Source of the DNA: Cyclobacteriaceae bacterium
GTDB lineage: Bacteria; Bacteroidota; Bacteroidia; Cytophagales; Cyclobacteriaceae
Assembly (NCBI GenBank): GCA_028278225.1
Contig: JANQEU010000104.1
Span: forward strand, 186,001-250,000
Direction of reading: 5' to 3'
Length of the DNA stretch: 64,000 bases
The position numbers were made by a program, and so were the translations under genes. Shown piece by piece: positions 16,602 to 26,430 of this stretch (positions are counted from its first letter, which is position 1; every line of letters starts with the position of its first letter). The notes under the pieces were generated by a model. That model was not told where the DNA came from. It worked only from the letters and a program-made list of their open reading frames with translations, and made no database searches.

Positions 16602-17567
16602 ATGTTCAAACTTGATTTCGATATACCGCCTGTTTCCCCTTTAATAAACATAAAGGATAAAATAATCCTCGTAGGTTCCTGTTTCTCCGAAAACATAGGT
16701 TACAAGCTATCGGATTATAAGTTCAACACATTGATAAATCCATTCGGGACGATCTACAACCCCTACTCCATTTTAAACCTCCTTGAGCATTCCGTTACCG
16801 ATAACCAGGAAGTGAGTACCATCAAAAACGGAGAAGTTTACTACGATTGGGATTCCCATTCCATGATATCCGAATTGGACGAAAACGAGCTTGTCTCAAA
16901 GGCGCTGGAGGCAAGGCGCGCAATGAAGGAATGGATAGCAATCAGTAAATGGCTCATTGTCTCACCGGGTACCAGCCGTGTCTACGAATATGAATCAACA
17001 GGTCAGATCGTGGCAAATTGTCATAAAGTTCCCCAAAAGGAATTCACAAAACGGTTACTTGATACCCGGGAAATCGTGGAACAGTTTGAATTTGTTTACG
17101 CAAAGGTGAAAAAACTGAACCCCGGGTTAAACTGGATATTCACAGTAAGCCCTGTTCGACATTTTCGCGATGGGCTGGTGGAAAACAATCACTCCAAATC
17201 GATTTTAATTCAGTCGATCCACGAGATAATCCAAAAACATGACAATTGTCACTACTTTCCTTCATACGAGATCGTGATTGACGAGCTAAGAGATTACAGG
17301 TTTTACGAGCAGGATTGGGTACATCCAAACGAGTTGGCTATTGATTATGTCTGGGACAGGTTCAAGAAAGCCACAATGGATAACGAAACTCAGGTTTTCA
17401 TATCGAAATGGAAAAAAATGAAAAGTGCCCTGGGACACAAACCTTTCAAGGCCTCTTCAAAATCCCATCAGAAGTTCATTAAGGAAACTATTTCCAGACT
17501 GGAAGAGTTTAGTCAGCTAGTAGATGTATCCCCGGAAATCTTTTATCTCAGAAACCAGATTGAATGA
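16602..17567 (+). CDS. GSCFA-domain protein
   Basis: 321 aa. The family-naming motif appears as [15 protein letters not shown] at about residues 24-38, followed by [35 protein letters not shown] and [17 protein letters not shown] are the other conserved blocks. The fold is SGNH-hydrolase-like: the Ser in GSCFSEN and the late D/H in DWVHP would form the catalytic set, suggesting an esterase or acyltransferase on glycans. This role is family-level inference. It overlaps the next gene by 4 bp. Confidence 0.9.
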   Translation: MFKLDFDIPPVSPLINIKDKIILVGSCFSENIGYKLSDYKFNTLINPFGTIYNPYSILNLLEHSVTDNQEVSTIKNGEVYYDWDSHSMISELDENELVSKALEARRAMKEWIAISKWLIVSPGTSRVYEYESTGQIVANCHKVPQKEFTKRLLDTREIVEQFEFVYAKVKKLNPGLNWIFTVSPVRHFRDGLVENNHSKSILIQSIHEIIQKHDNCHYFPSYEIVIDELRDYRFYEQDWVHPNELAIDYVWDRFKKATMDNETQVFISKWKKMKSALGHKPFKASSKSHQKFIKETISRLEEFSQLVDVSPEIFYLRNQIE

Positions 17568-19642
17568 AAATTTCAAATCTAATTCTCCTTCTTTCTATTA
17601 TATTATTCAGCTGCTCCGCACAAACCGAAAACTCCATGCCCAATAAACAAAACCGGCTTCAAAATTCAACCTCCCCTTACCTGCTTCAGCATGCTGACAA
17701 TCCTGTGGACTGGTATCCATGGGGAGAAGAGGCGCTGGAAAAAGCAAGGAAAGAGGACAAGCCAATACTCGTCAGTATCGGATATTCATCATGTCACTGG
17801 TGTCATGTCATGGCCCACGAATCGTTTGAGGATACATCCGTAGCCAGGATCATGAATGAGTACTTTGTCAATATCAAGGTGGATCGCGAGGAAAGACCGG
17901 ACGTTGACCAGGTATACATGGAGGCAGTTCAAAGTATGGGCCTGAATGGAGGATGGCCGCTGAATGTATTCCTTACACCCGACCAAAAGCCCTTTTATGG
18001 CGGCACCTATTTTCCAAAAGATAACTGGACACAGTTGCTGAACAGCATCAATGAAGCATTTGAAAAGAATCGTGATAAGATAAATGAGTCTGCGGCGCAA
18101 TTTGCGAAGGCATTGAGCGAAAATATCACCGAGAAATACAACCTTTCAGATAGCTATGAAATAGATGAATCCATAGTAGCCGCAGGTTATCAAAAACTTT
18201 CTCTGAAATTTGACAGGACATGGGGAGGGATTGATAAAGCACCAAAATTCCCGATGCCATCAACATGGTTGTTTTTAAACAACTACTACGCACTAACCAG
18301 GCAGGCTGATATCAAAGAACATCTTTTGTTTACACTTGATAAGATCAATGCCGGCGGGATCTATGATCACATTGGTGGCGGATTCGCAAGATATGCTGTG
18401 GATGGTGAATGGCATGTTCCGCATTTCGAAAAAATGTTGTACGACAACGGGCAACTGCTAAGTCTTTACGCCCATGGATACAAGCTTTCTCAAAACCCGA
18501 GGTACAGGGAAATCATTGACGAGACCATCGCCTGGTTAAAGCGTGAAATGTTAGATGAAAGTGGTGGATTCTGTGCGGCGCTGGATGCTGATAGCGAAGG
18601 TGAGGAGGGGAAATTCTACGTTTGGGACCAGGAAGAAATCAACCTGATCGCAGGGGATCACGCGGACATCATTTCCTATTATTATGATGTGAGGACTGCT
18701 GGGAATTGGGAAGAAACCAATGTACTGAGGGTATTGCATTCCAGGGAAGACGTGAGTGAAAGGTTTAAAATACCTGTGTCGCAACTCGAAGGAATCATTG
18801 AAAAATTTAAGATCTCTGCCCTGGAAAGGAGATCCCAAAGGGTCCGGCCCGGTCTTGACAACAAAATTATTTCCGGCTGGAACGCTCTTGTATTGACGGG
18901 CTTGCTGGAAGCCTACCAGGCTACCGGAGACCCTGCTGTCCTGGCTCTTGCCAGGGAAAACTATAATTTCCTTACCGAAAAGATGATCATCGACAAAAGG
19001 TTAATGCACGTCTACCTGCTCCCTACACAGGGATTTGCAGATGACTATTCGGCAATGATCCAGGCCCTCATCAAATATTACGAAACCACATTCGATGCAA
19101 AAGCGTTGGAGCTGGCCACTCAGCTGACTGATCAAATGATTGAAGATTTTTTCGATGAAGATCAGTCACTGTTCTTCTACACGGGTGATAAAGCCGAGCA
19201 ACTCATTGCAAGAAAAAGTGAGTTCTTTGATAATGTCATTCCATCCTCAAATTCCATGATGGCCGAAAACCTCTTTAAACTTGGCACTCACATGGATAAT
19301 GATTCCTACAGGGACCTGGCAGCGAAAATGGTCAGATTGGCAGGAAAATTCATAAAGGAAGAAACGGAATACATGTCGAACTGGGCATCCATAGCAGTTA
19401 TGATGTCAAAACCGATACCGGAAATAGCGATAGTGGGGGAAAATGCATTCGAACTTGCAAGTGAATTCAATAAACGGGCTATTCCTAACAAAGTCATAAT
19501 GGCCAGTCCGGAGGAAAGTGATCTTCCGTTGCTGGAATACAAAACTGCAATAGGCGGTGAAACCACCATATACGTTTGCTTCAACAAGACATGTAAACTA
19601 CCTGTACAGACCGTGGATGAAGCACTAAAACAAATTCCTTAG
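17564..19642 (+). CDS. Thioredoxin-fold lipoprotein of the SPATA20/YyaL (DUF255) family
   Basis: 692 aa, full length for the family. Residues 1-17 form a lipoprotein signal (LFSC17). The thioredoxin-like domain (about 28-190) has [17 protein letters not shown] and [14 protein letters not shown] with Cys77 and Cys80. The rest is an (alpha/alpha)6-barrel resembling N-acylglucosamine 2-epimerase or cellobiose epimerase folds, with [32 protein letters not shown] in pieces. Lipidation is unusual, as most homologues are cytosolic. Exact function is unknown. Confidence 0.9.
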   Translation: MKISNLILLLSIILFSCSAQTENSMPNKQNRLQNSTSPYLLQHADNPVDWYPWGEEALEKARKEDKPILVSIGYSSCHWCHVMAHESFEDTSVARIMNEYFVNIKVDREERPDVDQVYMEAVQSMGLNGGWPLNVFLTPDQKPFYGGTYFPKDNWTQLLNSINEAFEKNRDKINESAAQFAKALSENITEKYNLSDSYEIDESIVAAGYQKLSLKFDRTWGGIDKAPKFPMPSTWLFLNNYYALTRQADIKEHLLFTLDKINAGGIYDHIGGGFARYAVDGEWHVPHFEKMLYDNGQLLSLYAHGYKLSQNPRYREIIDETIAWLKREMLDESGGFCAALDADSEGEEGKFYVWDQEEINLIAGDHADIISYYYDVRTAGNWEETNVLRVLHSREDVSERFKIPVSQLEGIIEKFKISALERRSQRVRPGLDNKIISGWNALVLTGLLEAYQATGDPAVLALARENYNFLTEKMIIDKRLMHVYLLPTQGFADDYSAMIQALIKYYETTFDAKALELATQLTDQMIEDFFDEDQSLFFYTGDKAEQLIARKSEFFDNVIPSSNSMMAENLFKLGTHMDNDSYRDLAAKMVRLAGKFIKEETEYMSNWASIAVMMSKPIPEIAIVGENAFELASEFNKRAIPNKVIMASPEESDLPLLEYKTAIGGETTIYVCFNKTCKLPVQTVDEALKQIP

Positions 19643-19793
19643 TGGTTCAGCTTCTCAGTTTTGCGCAAAGTCCGGAAAAAGCAACGATCAAACCCCGGAA
19701 TTGTCATTAGCCCTTCTATTCCAGGGTTAAAAAACAGCGTAGCTGCTACTTTGCATAAATCCTGGTGTACTTTCGTAATAAGCTGTTGCCTGG

Positions 19794-22259
19794 TTGCACT
19801 ACATTGAAGTCATACTGCCCCTTCCCCTACCCGGAGTTTTCACTTATGTTCTCAAAGCAAGCGAGTTAAAGGAAAATCCGGTTGGAAGCCGGGTTATCGT
19901 GCCTTTTGGAAAAAGAAAAATTTACACCGGCATCATTGCAAAAGTACTTGACGGTCCGGCACCATCGCAGTATACTGTCAGGGAAGTGCTGGAAGTGCTG
20001 GATGACGAACCGATCATAACCGGGAAACAACTTGAGTTCATTACCTGGATCTCAAAATACTATATGAGCGCCATTGGGGATGTTTATAATTCAGCCATCC
20101 CGACGAACCTTAAGCTCTCCAGTGAGTCTTACGTTGCTATCCTGCCGGACGTCGAAATTGAATACGGTGACCTGGATGACCATGAGTATAATGTGATCCA
20201 GTTTCTTGAGAAAAATGAATTGTCTTCCGATGAGATAAGGCAGATAACCGGTTTGAAAAACCCCTACCGGATCCTGAAAAGTCTGCGGGACAAGGGCTAT
20301 ATCAATCTTTTCGAAAAAGTCCGGGATAAGTATGTCTCCAAAAAAGAAACTCGGGTCAGGTTAAGTTCGGATTTCAACACGGAGGAAGCACTGGACAATC
20401 TCACACAGATATTGGAAAAGCACCAGAAGCAGCTGGATGTCATTATTGCATATTTGAAAAAGGTCGATGTTCTTCACGATCCCTCATTAAATGATCGCGG
20501 AATCTCCAGGAAAGATCTTTTGTCTGCAGGTGTGAGCAAGAGTTCATTACAAACACTGATCAGAAATGATATAATGGAAAGCTGGGATCAGGTAGTTGAC
20601 CGGTTTTCCTTTGACGACCTTGAAATCAGGGAATCTCCTGATCTTTCAGATCTGCAAAAACTGAAGCGGGAAGAAATTGAAAAGGCATTCCATGACAAAC
20701 AGGTGGTTCTGTTGAAGGGAATCACGGGTAGTGGTAAGACCGAAATCTATATGGACCTGATCAGGGACAGGATCAGCAAACAGGAGCAGGTGCTTTATTT
20801 ACTTCCGGAAATTGCACTTACCACTCAAATCATCAAACGGTTCAGGAGAGTCTTTGGTGATCGATTTGGCATTTACCATTCGCGGTTTTCGGACAATGAA
20901 AGGGCTGAAACTTACCAGAATTGCCTCAAAGGGAAATACGATTTTATCATTGGAGTGAGGAGTGCCATTTATCTCCCGTTTCACCACCTCTCTATGATCA
21001 TCATAGACGAAGAGCATGAAACGTCCTATAAGCAATACGATCCGGCACCCCGGTATCACGCGAGAGATGCGGCAATCTATCTGGCCCACCTGCACAACGC
21101 CAAAGTATTGCTTGCCAGTGCTACCCCATCTTTAGAGAGCTATCACAATGCCCGGGAAGGCAAATACGGATACGTGGAGTTAAACGAACGTTTTGAAGCA
21201 CAGCCTCTGCCGGAAATAGCGTTTGCAGACCTGGTCAGAGCCCGGCAACAAAAAAAGTTGAAAGGAAGCACCTCAGCTGTGTTACTGGAAGCAATAGAAT
21301 CATCCCTGGTCCACGGCAAGCAGGTCATTTTATTTCAAAACAGGCGAGGCTACGCTCCGTTCATTCAGTGCAACAATTGTCAGCATATTCCGAAATGCCC
21401 TAATTGTTCTGTTAGCCTTACTTACCACATTTACCAGAATCAGTTGATCTGCCACTACTGTGGCTTTAAGCAATATTATGATCCAAATTGCCAATCCTGC
21501 AATTCGGACAAACTTAGGACGGTTGGTGTTGGTACGGAAAAAATCGAAGAAGAGCTTGGCCTCCTGATGCCGGACGTCAGGATCAAGCGGATGGATCTGG
21601 ATACCACCAGGAGCAAATATGCCTACCAGCAAATAATTGATGACTTTGAAAGTGGCGAGATCAGGATACTGATTGGAACACAAATGATCACGAAGGGCCT
21701 TGATTTTGAGCATGTCAACCTTGTGGGTGTGTACGATGCCGACCGTATGATCCATTTCCCGGACTTCAGATCACACGAACGTGCATTTCAAATGATCACC
21801 CAGGTAAGTGGCAGATCCGGAAGAAAATATGAAAGAGGAAAGGTAATTATTCAGACATCAGATCCTGATCAGACATTACTTAAGCACATACGGGAGGGGC
21901 ATCTGGATCTTTTTTACGAACAAGAACTCAAAGAAAGAGCAAATTTCAGGTATCCTCCGTTTTACCGGCTCATCAGGATTGTAGTGAGGCACAGGGACAA
22001 GCAAACTGCGCTTCAGGGCGCAAATCAACTTTATATCCTCATTAAAAAGGACCTGGGAGATCATAGAACCTTAAACCCGGTCGAGCCGGTTGTAAGCAAG
22101 ATCCGGAATTTTTACATCTACGAGATCTTAATAAAGATCGAGAAACACCAGGTCAATCTTAGTGCCATCAAAGAATTTCTCCAAGCTTGTCGGGATACAT
22201 TATTAGCTTTGCCGACGTTTAAGTCATTGTTGATCCATTTTGATGTTGATCCGCTTTAG
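19794..22259 (+). CDS. priA: Primosomal protein N' (PriA helicase)
   Basis: 821 aa. PriA restarts collapsed replication forks by loading DnaB. The start is TTG, because HYIEVILPLPLPGVFTYVL begins the 3'-DNA-binding domain and a stop lies five codons upstream. The helicase core has GITGSGKTEIYM (Walker A), IIIDEEHETSYKQYDPAPRYHARD (DEEH box) and GRSGR. The zinc module between helicase lobes has all eight Cys as CNNC, CPNC, CHYC and CQSC. A possible -7 box (TACTTTG) sits at 19747-19753. Confidence 0.96.
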   Translation: MHYIEVILPLPLPGVFTYVLKASELKENPVGSRVIVPFGKRKIYTGIIAKVLDGPAPSQYTVREVLEVLDDEPIITGKQLEFITWISKYYMSAIGDVYNSAIPTNLKLSSESYVAILPDVEIEYGDLDDHEYNVIQFLEKNELSSDEIRQITGLKNPYRILKSLRDKGYINLFEKVRDKYVSKKETRVRLSSDFNTEEALDNLTQILEKHQKQLDVIIAYLKKVDVLHDPSLNDRGISRKDLLSAGVSKSSLQTLIRNDIMESWDQVVDRFSFDDLEIRESPDLSDLQKLKREEIEKAFHDKQVVLLKGITGSGKTEIYMDLIRDRISKQEQVLYLLPEIALTTQIIKRFRRVFGDRFGIYHSRFSDNERAETYQNCLKGKYDFIIGVRSAIYLPFHHLSMIIIDEEHETSYKQYDPAPRYHARDAAIYLAHLHNAKVLLASATPSLESYHNAREGKYGYVELNERFEAQPLPEIAFADLVRARQQKKLKGSTSAVLLEAIESSLVHGKQVILFQNRRGYAPFIQCNNCQHIPKCPNCSVSLTYHIYQNQLICHYCGFKQYYDPNCQSCNSDKLRTVGVGTEKIEEELGLLMPDVRIKRMDLDTTRSKYAYQQIIDDFESGEIRILIGTQMITKGLDFEHVNLVGVYDADRMIHFPDFRSHERAFQMITQVSGRSGRKYERGKVIIQTSDPDQTLLKHIREGHLDLFYEQELKERANFRYPPFYRLIRIVVRHRDKQTALQGANQLYILIKKDLGDHRTLNPVEPVVSKIRNFYIYEILIKIEKHQVNLSAIKEFLQACRDTLLALPTFKSLLIHFDVDPL

Positions 22260-22982
22260 ATGAAATCGGTTTTATTCGCAAGTTTGTTCCTGTCCCTGCT
22301 GATTCTTTCAAGCTGTGATGAATGCAACGACTGTGACCTCAAAATTACCGAACCACGAATTTCAGTAACTTTCATCAATGCTGACAGCCTGTTCACATTG
22401 ACCCAGCTTTCAGATAGCCTGGGCCTGATGCTGGACAGTCTGCAGAATGAAAGCGACACTCTTGAATCTCACCGGGATTTTCTTTCCGATAGTCTCATCA
22501 ACGTCGAGATAGGAATTGATTCAGGGAATGTGTCTCTTCAGCCCTTTAAGGATCAGCTGGTACTGGCTATTAAAGACGACTCAGTTTTGATCGCGTCTAT
22601 ATCAAATGAGATCACAGGTGCCGACTCGGTCCTGCAGATGTATTCCGGTATCATGGACCTCATCAATTCAGGGTCAGTTCTCGTCGATCATATCACCAAT
22701 GTACATAATGATCTGTCGATCAATTTTGATGACAGCATTAGCTCCTACACCATTCCACTTAATATCCATGATACACTGAGTTGGTTTGAGGTCAGTATTG
22801 CTGATCAGTCCTATGATCTTCAACTTACCCATTCAAACACCGAATTCGTGGATGGAAGACGTAATGTCAGCATTGAGATCAGCGGGATTGAGATATTTAC
22901 ACACAGCTTTGATTCTGTAGCAATAGATTGTAACCAGGAAAATTGTAAGGCTAATGAAACGGTTATTACCTGTTCTTTTTAG
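22260..22982 (+). CDS. Lipoprotein, possibly DUF6452-like
   Basis: 240 aa beginning directly after the priA stop. Residues 1-19 are a lipoprotein signal (LILSSC19), followed by CNDC. The mature part has a coiled-coil-like stretch (about 45-130) and a beta-rich end with Cys pairs (CNQENC, ITC). In many Bacteroidota a DUF6452 lipoprotein precedes a DUF6048 outer-membrane protein, as seems to be the case here; the DUF6452 assignment is uncertain because this protein is longer than usual. It overlaps the next gene by 29 bp. Confidence 0.65.
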   Translation: MKSVLFASLFLSLLILSSCDECNDCDLKITEPRISVTFINADSLFTLTQLSDSLGLMLDSLQNESDTLESHRDFLSDSLINVEIGIDSGNVSLQPFKDQLVLAIKDDSVLIASISNEITGADSVLQMYSGIMDLINSGSVLVDHITNVHNDLSINFDDSISSYTIPLNIHDTLSWFEVSIADQSYDLQLTHSNTEFVDGRRNVSIEISGIEIFTHSFDSVAIDCNQENCKANETVITCSF

Positions 22983-23631
22983 TCTTATAGCGGTCGCCGT
23001 TCAGGGACAGAATGACACTGTTGAGGTTCATAGAAAACCGTTCACTCCAAGACTTTATTGGGATTATGGCAAAACAGCGCTTTCCTGGTCGAATTTCGAA
23101 ACCAAAACTGAATTCGGGCTGGAAATCCTCCTATTCGAAAGAATCCAACTTATAGGAGAAGGAGGTACCGCCACACTCAAACCGGAAAAGGCCTTTCAAA
23201 ATGTTGAATATACATCCCAGGGTCAATACTTTCGTATCGGGGCCGGTTACCTTGCCAACCTCAGTGCAAAGGATCGTATTGGTATCGGTGTAAGGTATGG
23301 GATTTCAAATTTTGAGGACGAGGGCCTGGTTTCAATCGATTTCCAATCTGACTTGAACGATGTGTATACTTCGCAATTCAATCGCAAGGACCTCAATGCG
23401 TCCTGGTACGAGATCGTCCTGAACTCAGAGCGAAAAGTTCATCTGAACAGATCCAATCCTGAGTCCATCCTAAATGATATTTTTCACATAGGGTTTTTAT
23501 TCCGGTACAGGGTATTGATCGAGTACACCGACCAGCAACCTATTGACATTTATACCATACCCGGATACGGCAGAACATTGGACAAACGACTACCCGCCAT
23601 CAATCTGTTCTTAAAGGTGAACTTGTTCTGA
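22954..23631 (+). CDS. DUF6048-like outer-membrane protein
   Basis: 225 aa with a signal peptide (1-18, ending AVQG). The mature chain has PFTPRLYWDYGKTALSWSNFETKTEFGLEILLFERIQLIGEGG in pieces, YFRIGAGYLANLSAKDRIGIGVRYGISNF, and a final strand INLFLKVNLF with a terminal Phe, as in outer-membrane barrels. These match what I recall of DUF6048 proteins. Function unknown; probably works with the upstream lipoprotein. Confidence 0.68.
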   Translation: MKRLLPVLFSLIAVAVQGQNDTVEVHRKPFTPRLYWDYGKTALSWSNFETKTEFGLEILLFERIQLIGEGGTATLKPEKAFQNVEYTSQGQYFRIGAGYLANLSAKDRIGIGVRYGISNFEDEGLVSIDFQSDLNDVYTSQFNRKDLNASWYEIVLNSERKVHLNRSNPESILNDIFHIGFLFRYRVLIEYTDQQPIDIYTIPGYGRTLDKRLPAINLFLKVNLF

Positions 23632-23659
23632 CAGGAATCGCAATAATGCCCCCTGTCAG
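23628..23659. terminator. Hairpin between convergent genes
   Basis: CTGACAGG (23628-23635) and CCTGTCAG (23652-23659) form a perfect 8-bp stem with a 16-base loop, spanning the stop of the upstream barrel gene and ending 16 bp before the asnA stop. No T run follows, so this is a possible bidirectional terminator only. Confidence 0.4.
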
Positions 23660-23675
23660 TTGCCCCATGAGTCAT

Positions 23676-24806
23676 CTACTCCAATACGTGGATATTCTTC
23701 TCAGCACAGATATCTTTAAGCTTTTGCGGCCACACAGTCACACTCACTTCCCCAATATGGGCCTTTTGCAACAGGAGCATAAACGTCCGGGACTGCCCTA
23801 TCCCACCTCCTATGCTTAGCGGCAGTTCATTATTGATTATGGCTTTATGATATGGCAGCTCAAGAAAATCAGTCTGACTGGTAATCTCCAGTTGTTGCTT
23901 CAGTGTATCGGCATTCACCCGGATCCCCATGGATGTTAGTTCATGTCTGCGCTGTGTCACAGGATTCCATACCAGGATGTCACCATTCAGGCCATGCATC
24001 ATTTCCCCGTTGACTCCAACTGTTTCAGTAACCCAATCATCATAATCCGGGGCTCTCATTTCATGAGGATATCCGTCCTTGAGCGTCCACCCGATACCGT
24101 AAATGAAAATTGCAGGATACTCCTGCAGGATTGCCGTTTCCCGTTGTTTTCTGGGAAGATCAGGATAACGATCCAGAATTTCTTCGGCATGCAAAAATTT
24201 CAATTCTTCCGGCAAAGCCGGGTATCCGCTTTCCCTCAAAGCAGGGAACATATCCCGGACATGTGTTTCAGCGCCTTTCAGGACTTTCCATATCTTTTTG
24301 ACCACATCCGTAAGGAATCCAAGGTTTCTCTGATTGTCATCGATTACCAGTTCCCAATCCCATTGATCCACATATGCACTGTGATCGTGATCCAGAAAAT
24401 AATCCTTTCTCACCGCATGCATGTCCGTGTACAGTCCCTCGCCCAGTGTCAATCCAAATTGCTTCAATGCTACTCTTTTCCACTTCGTGGCTGCCTGCAC
24501 GATCTGCGCATCAATCGGGTTCTTATTGTGATCGTTATTTATATGAAACTCCACCGGAGTTCGGGAGCCGTCCCTGTCCAGGTAGTCGTTCACGCCGCTA
24601 TTACGATCAACAATCAGTGGAACCGTAACACGAATCAGGTTTAACTGCTTACAGAGGTTTTCTTCAATGTAATTTTTGGCGGCCGTTATCGCGATCTGAG
24701 TTTCTTTCGGAGTTAGTGCGGAAGTGTAGTTTTGAGGTAGAACCTGGGACACTTCCTCATAGGTGCCGATTCCGGGACCGGCAAGATCTAGGTGTTTATC
24801 CATCAT
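23676..24806 (-). CDS. asnA: Aspartate-ammonia ligase (ammonia-dependent asparagine synthetase)
   Basis: 376 aa, somewhat longer than E. coli AsnA (330 aa) owing to an N-terminal extension of about 25-30 residues. It makes asparagine from aspartate, ammonia and ATP, with a class II aminoacyl-tRNA-synthetase-like fold. Strong matches to the E. coli protein include KWKRVALKQFGLTLGEGLYTDM, SAYVDQWDWELV, RAPDYDDW, GLNGDILVWNPV, LTSMGIRVNADTLKQQL and PLSIGGGIGQSRTFMLLLQ. It stands alone between two convergent/divergent partners. Confidence 0.97.
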   Translation of the reverse strand: MMDKHLDLAGPGIGTYEEVSQVLPQNYTSALTPKETQIAITAAKNYIEENLCKQLNLIRVTVPLIVDRNSGVNDYLDRDGSRTPVEFHINNDHNKNPIDAQIVQAATKWKRVALKQFGLTLGEGLYTDMHAVRKDYFLDHDHSAYVDQWDWELVIDDNQRNLGFLTDVVKKIWKVLKGAETHVRDMFPALRESGYPALPEELKFLHAEEILDRYPDLPRKQRETAILQEYPAIFIYGIGWTLKDGYPHEMRAPDYDDWVTETVGVNGEMMHGLNGDILVWNPVTQRRHELTSMGIRVNADTLKQQLEITSQTDFLELPYHKAIINNELPLSIGGGIGQSRTFMLLLQKAHIGEVSVTVWPQKLKDICAEKNIHVLE

Positions 24807-25002
24807 TTTCGGGGTTTATTTTTCATCTAAAATGGAGAATGCCTCCATACTATAGAATGATATTTATCAATACCGTATATGTGAAAACCCCAACGCCGGT
24901 GTGATTTGACCTTACTTTTCTTGCCAACATGACAAATCTTATGCCCAAATTCGCCATCAAAGCGTAAATTTAAAGAGACTGTTCAACTGGACGCTGACTA
25001 TC

Positions 25003-26406
25003 ATGAGTATACAAAAACATCTTTTCCAGACAGAAACACTCAGAAATCTCGGGTATGCCAGCCTGGCCATCTGGCTGATTACCTGTATTTCATACTCCAT
25101 TCTCAATCTGTTCATGAGTGGTCTGGATGACCCGGTGACCTACATGGTATATTGTGGCCTGGTTTCTTTTTGCCTTTCAATTTTTATGGTCTTTCTGCTT
25201 CCGGAGAATGAAGAAAGACCACCGATAACATCCAGGATCATTGTACTGGCGGGCGGGTTTTTACTTTATTTCTCAGTAAATGGTATCCAGGCTGTGTATG
25301 CCGGACTTAACAGCAACAATTCCGGCGAAAACATGCAAACAGCTAACCTTATCCCCTTCATTGACAGCAGACCATGGCTTCCTTCGGCCACAGATATGGA
25401 AATCAAACTGTACGAGCGGGATTCCCGGATTGATTCCTTGCAACAGGTCAATTATGTAAAAGATCGGGCAATTGACTCTCTTGCCAATCTTCTCGCAAGC
25501 TGCGGATTGATGACGGAGGACATTTTTCTCACGGTTGTACCAAATTCCCGGGAAGTGCCAAACGGAGGTACTTATCGCGCTGAAGTCGTCCTGGCTGCTA
25601 AACTGGATGAGTCCTACGTAAAAAAGGTTACAGTGAATGAACTGGACCTTCCTATCCAGGATGGTGTGGCGGTTTTTGAAGAACTCTCACAGATTGGGCT
25701 TGCGAACGAAACGGTCGTAAATCTGAATTTTGCGGCTGAAATAGAACTTTTCAACGAGATCAGAACTATTACCACGTTTGACTCTTACAGGACTACCAGA
25801 CCATATATCGAGGCATCCTCGCAGTCTGTAAACAATCTTTATCTGAATTGCGGGAATCAACTTAACATCGAAGTACCTGCACTAGGGAATGACTATAATC
25901 CTAAGTTTGTAGTTTCCGGAGGTGAGTTCCGATATGGGAACAGACCCGGACTCATAACTGTCGTGCCAAACTCAAAAAAAGTGAATGTCAGCGTCTACAA
26001 TCAGGATGTAAAAATTGGTGATAAAAGTTTTGGAGTACGGAGAGTGCCATCTCCCACTATCAAAGCCTATGCGATGGCTGGTGAAATCGATCTGAGCACG
26101 GGTGTTTCCAAAGATATCCAGGCACTGGAACTCAGGGTAGTGCCGGATCCTGATTTCGTCTCACAACTTCCAAAAGATGCACAATACAGGATCACAGCTT
26201 CCATGATTTCACTGATAAGCGGAGGAGTCAACAAGGGTAGTATTGAAGCAAGAAACAGATTTAACCTGGGACAGTTGATACGCAATGCCAGATCCGGCGA
26301 TCACCTCCGGGTAGAGGTAACTGCCGTGCAGCGGAAAAATTTCAAAGGGGATATAGAAAACGTGATACGGTTCAGCCCACAAATATTCAGCATCCCTTTG
26401 AGATAA
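25003..26406 (+). CDS. Orphan GldM-like protein with three N-terminal membrane helices
   Basis: 467 aa. Three hydrophobic helices (about 16-37, 46-67, 76-100) precede a short helical segment (130-165) and a beta-rich periplasmic part. From residue 175 the pattern resembles the GldM/PorM periplasmic domains: LTVVPNSREVPNGGTYRAEVVLAA (175-199), YIEASSQSVNNLYLNCGNQLNIEVP (268-292 in pieces), and KSFGVRRVPSPTIKAYAM (341-358), where GldM has F-R-V-K-x-[IL]-P-[DS]-P. True GldM has one membrane helix, about 510 aa and a gldKLMN setting; none of these apply here. GldM is the periplasmic rotor shaft of the T9SS/gliding motor. The role of this variant is unknown. Confidence 0.7.
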   Translation: MSIQKHLFQTETLRNLGYASLAIWLITCISYSILNLFMSGLDDPVTYMVYCGLVSFCLSIFMVFLLPENEERPPITSRIIVLAGGFLLYFSVNGIQAVYAGLNSNNSGENMQTANLIPFIDSRPWLPSATDMEIKLYERDSRIDSLQQVNYVKDRAIDSLANLLASCGLMTEDIFLTVVPNSREVPNGGTYRAEVVLAAKLDESYVKKVTVNELDLPIQDGVAVFEELSQIGLANETVVNLNFAAEIELFNEIRTITTFDSYRTTRPYIEASSQSVNNLYLNCGNQLNIEVPALGNDYNPKFVVSGGEFRYGNRPGLITVVPNSKKVNVSVYNQDVKIGDKSFGVRRVPSPTIKAYAMAGEIDLSTGVSKDIQALELRVVPDPDFVSQLPKDAQYRITASMISLISGGVNKGSIEARNRFNLGQLIRNARSGDHLRVEVTAVQRKNFKGDIENVIRFSPQIFSIPLR

Positions 26407-26421
26407 TGCCAATAAGGCATT
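26405..26421. terminator. Small hairpin between convergent genes
   Basis: AATGCC-AATAA-GGCATT, a 6-bp stem overlapping the stop codon of the GldM-like gene and 10 bp from the stop of the convergent racemase. Weak stem, no clear T run; terminator role uncertain. Confidence 0.3.
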
Positions 26422-26430
26422 CAAAGAAGT

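Noticed and set aside
23943-24644. Long open frame (233 codons) on the plus strand opposite asnA
   Set aside because: It lies wholly inside asnA, whose motifs match E. coli AsnA closely; the protein it would make has no domain and unusual composition.
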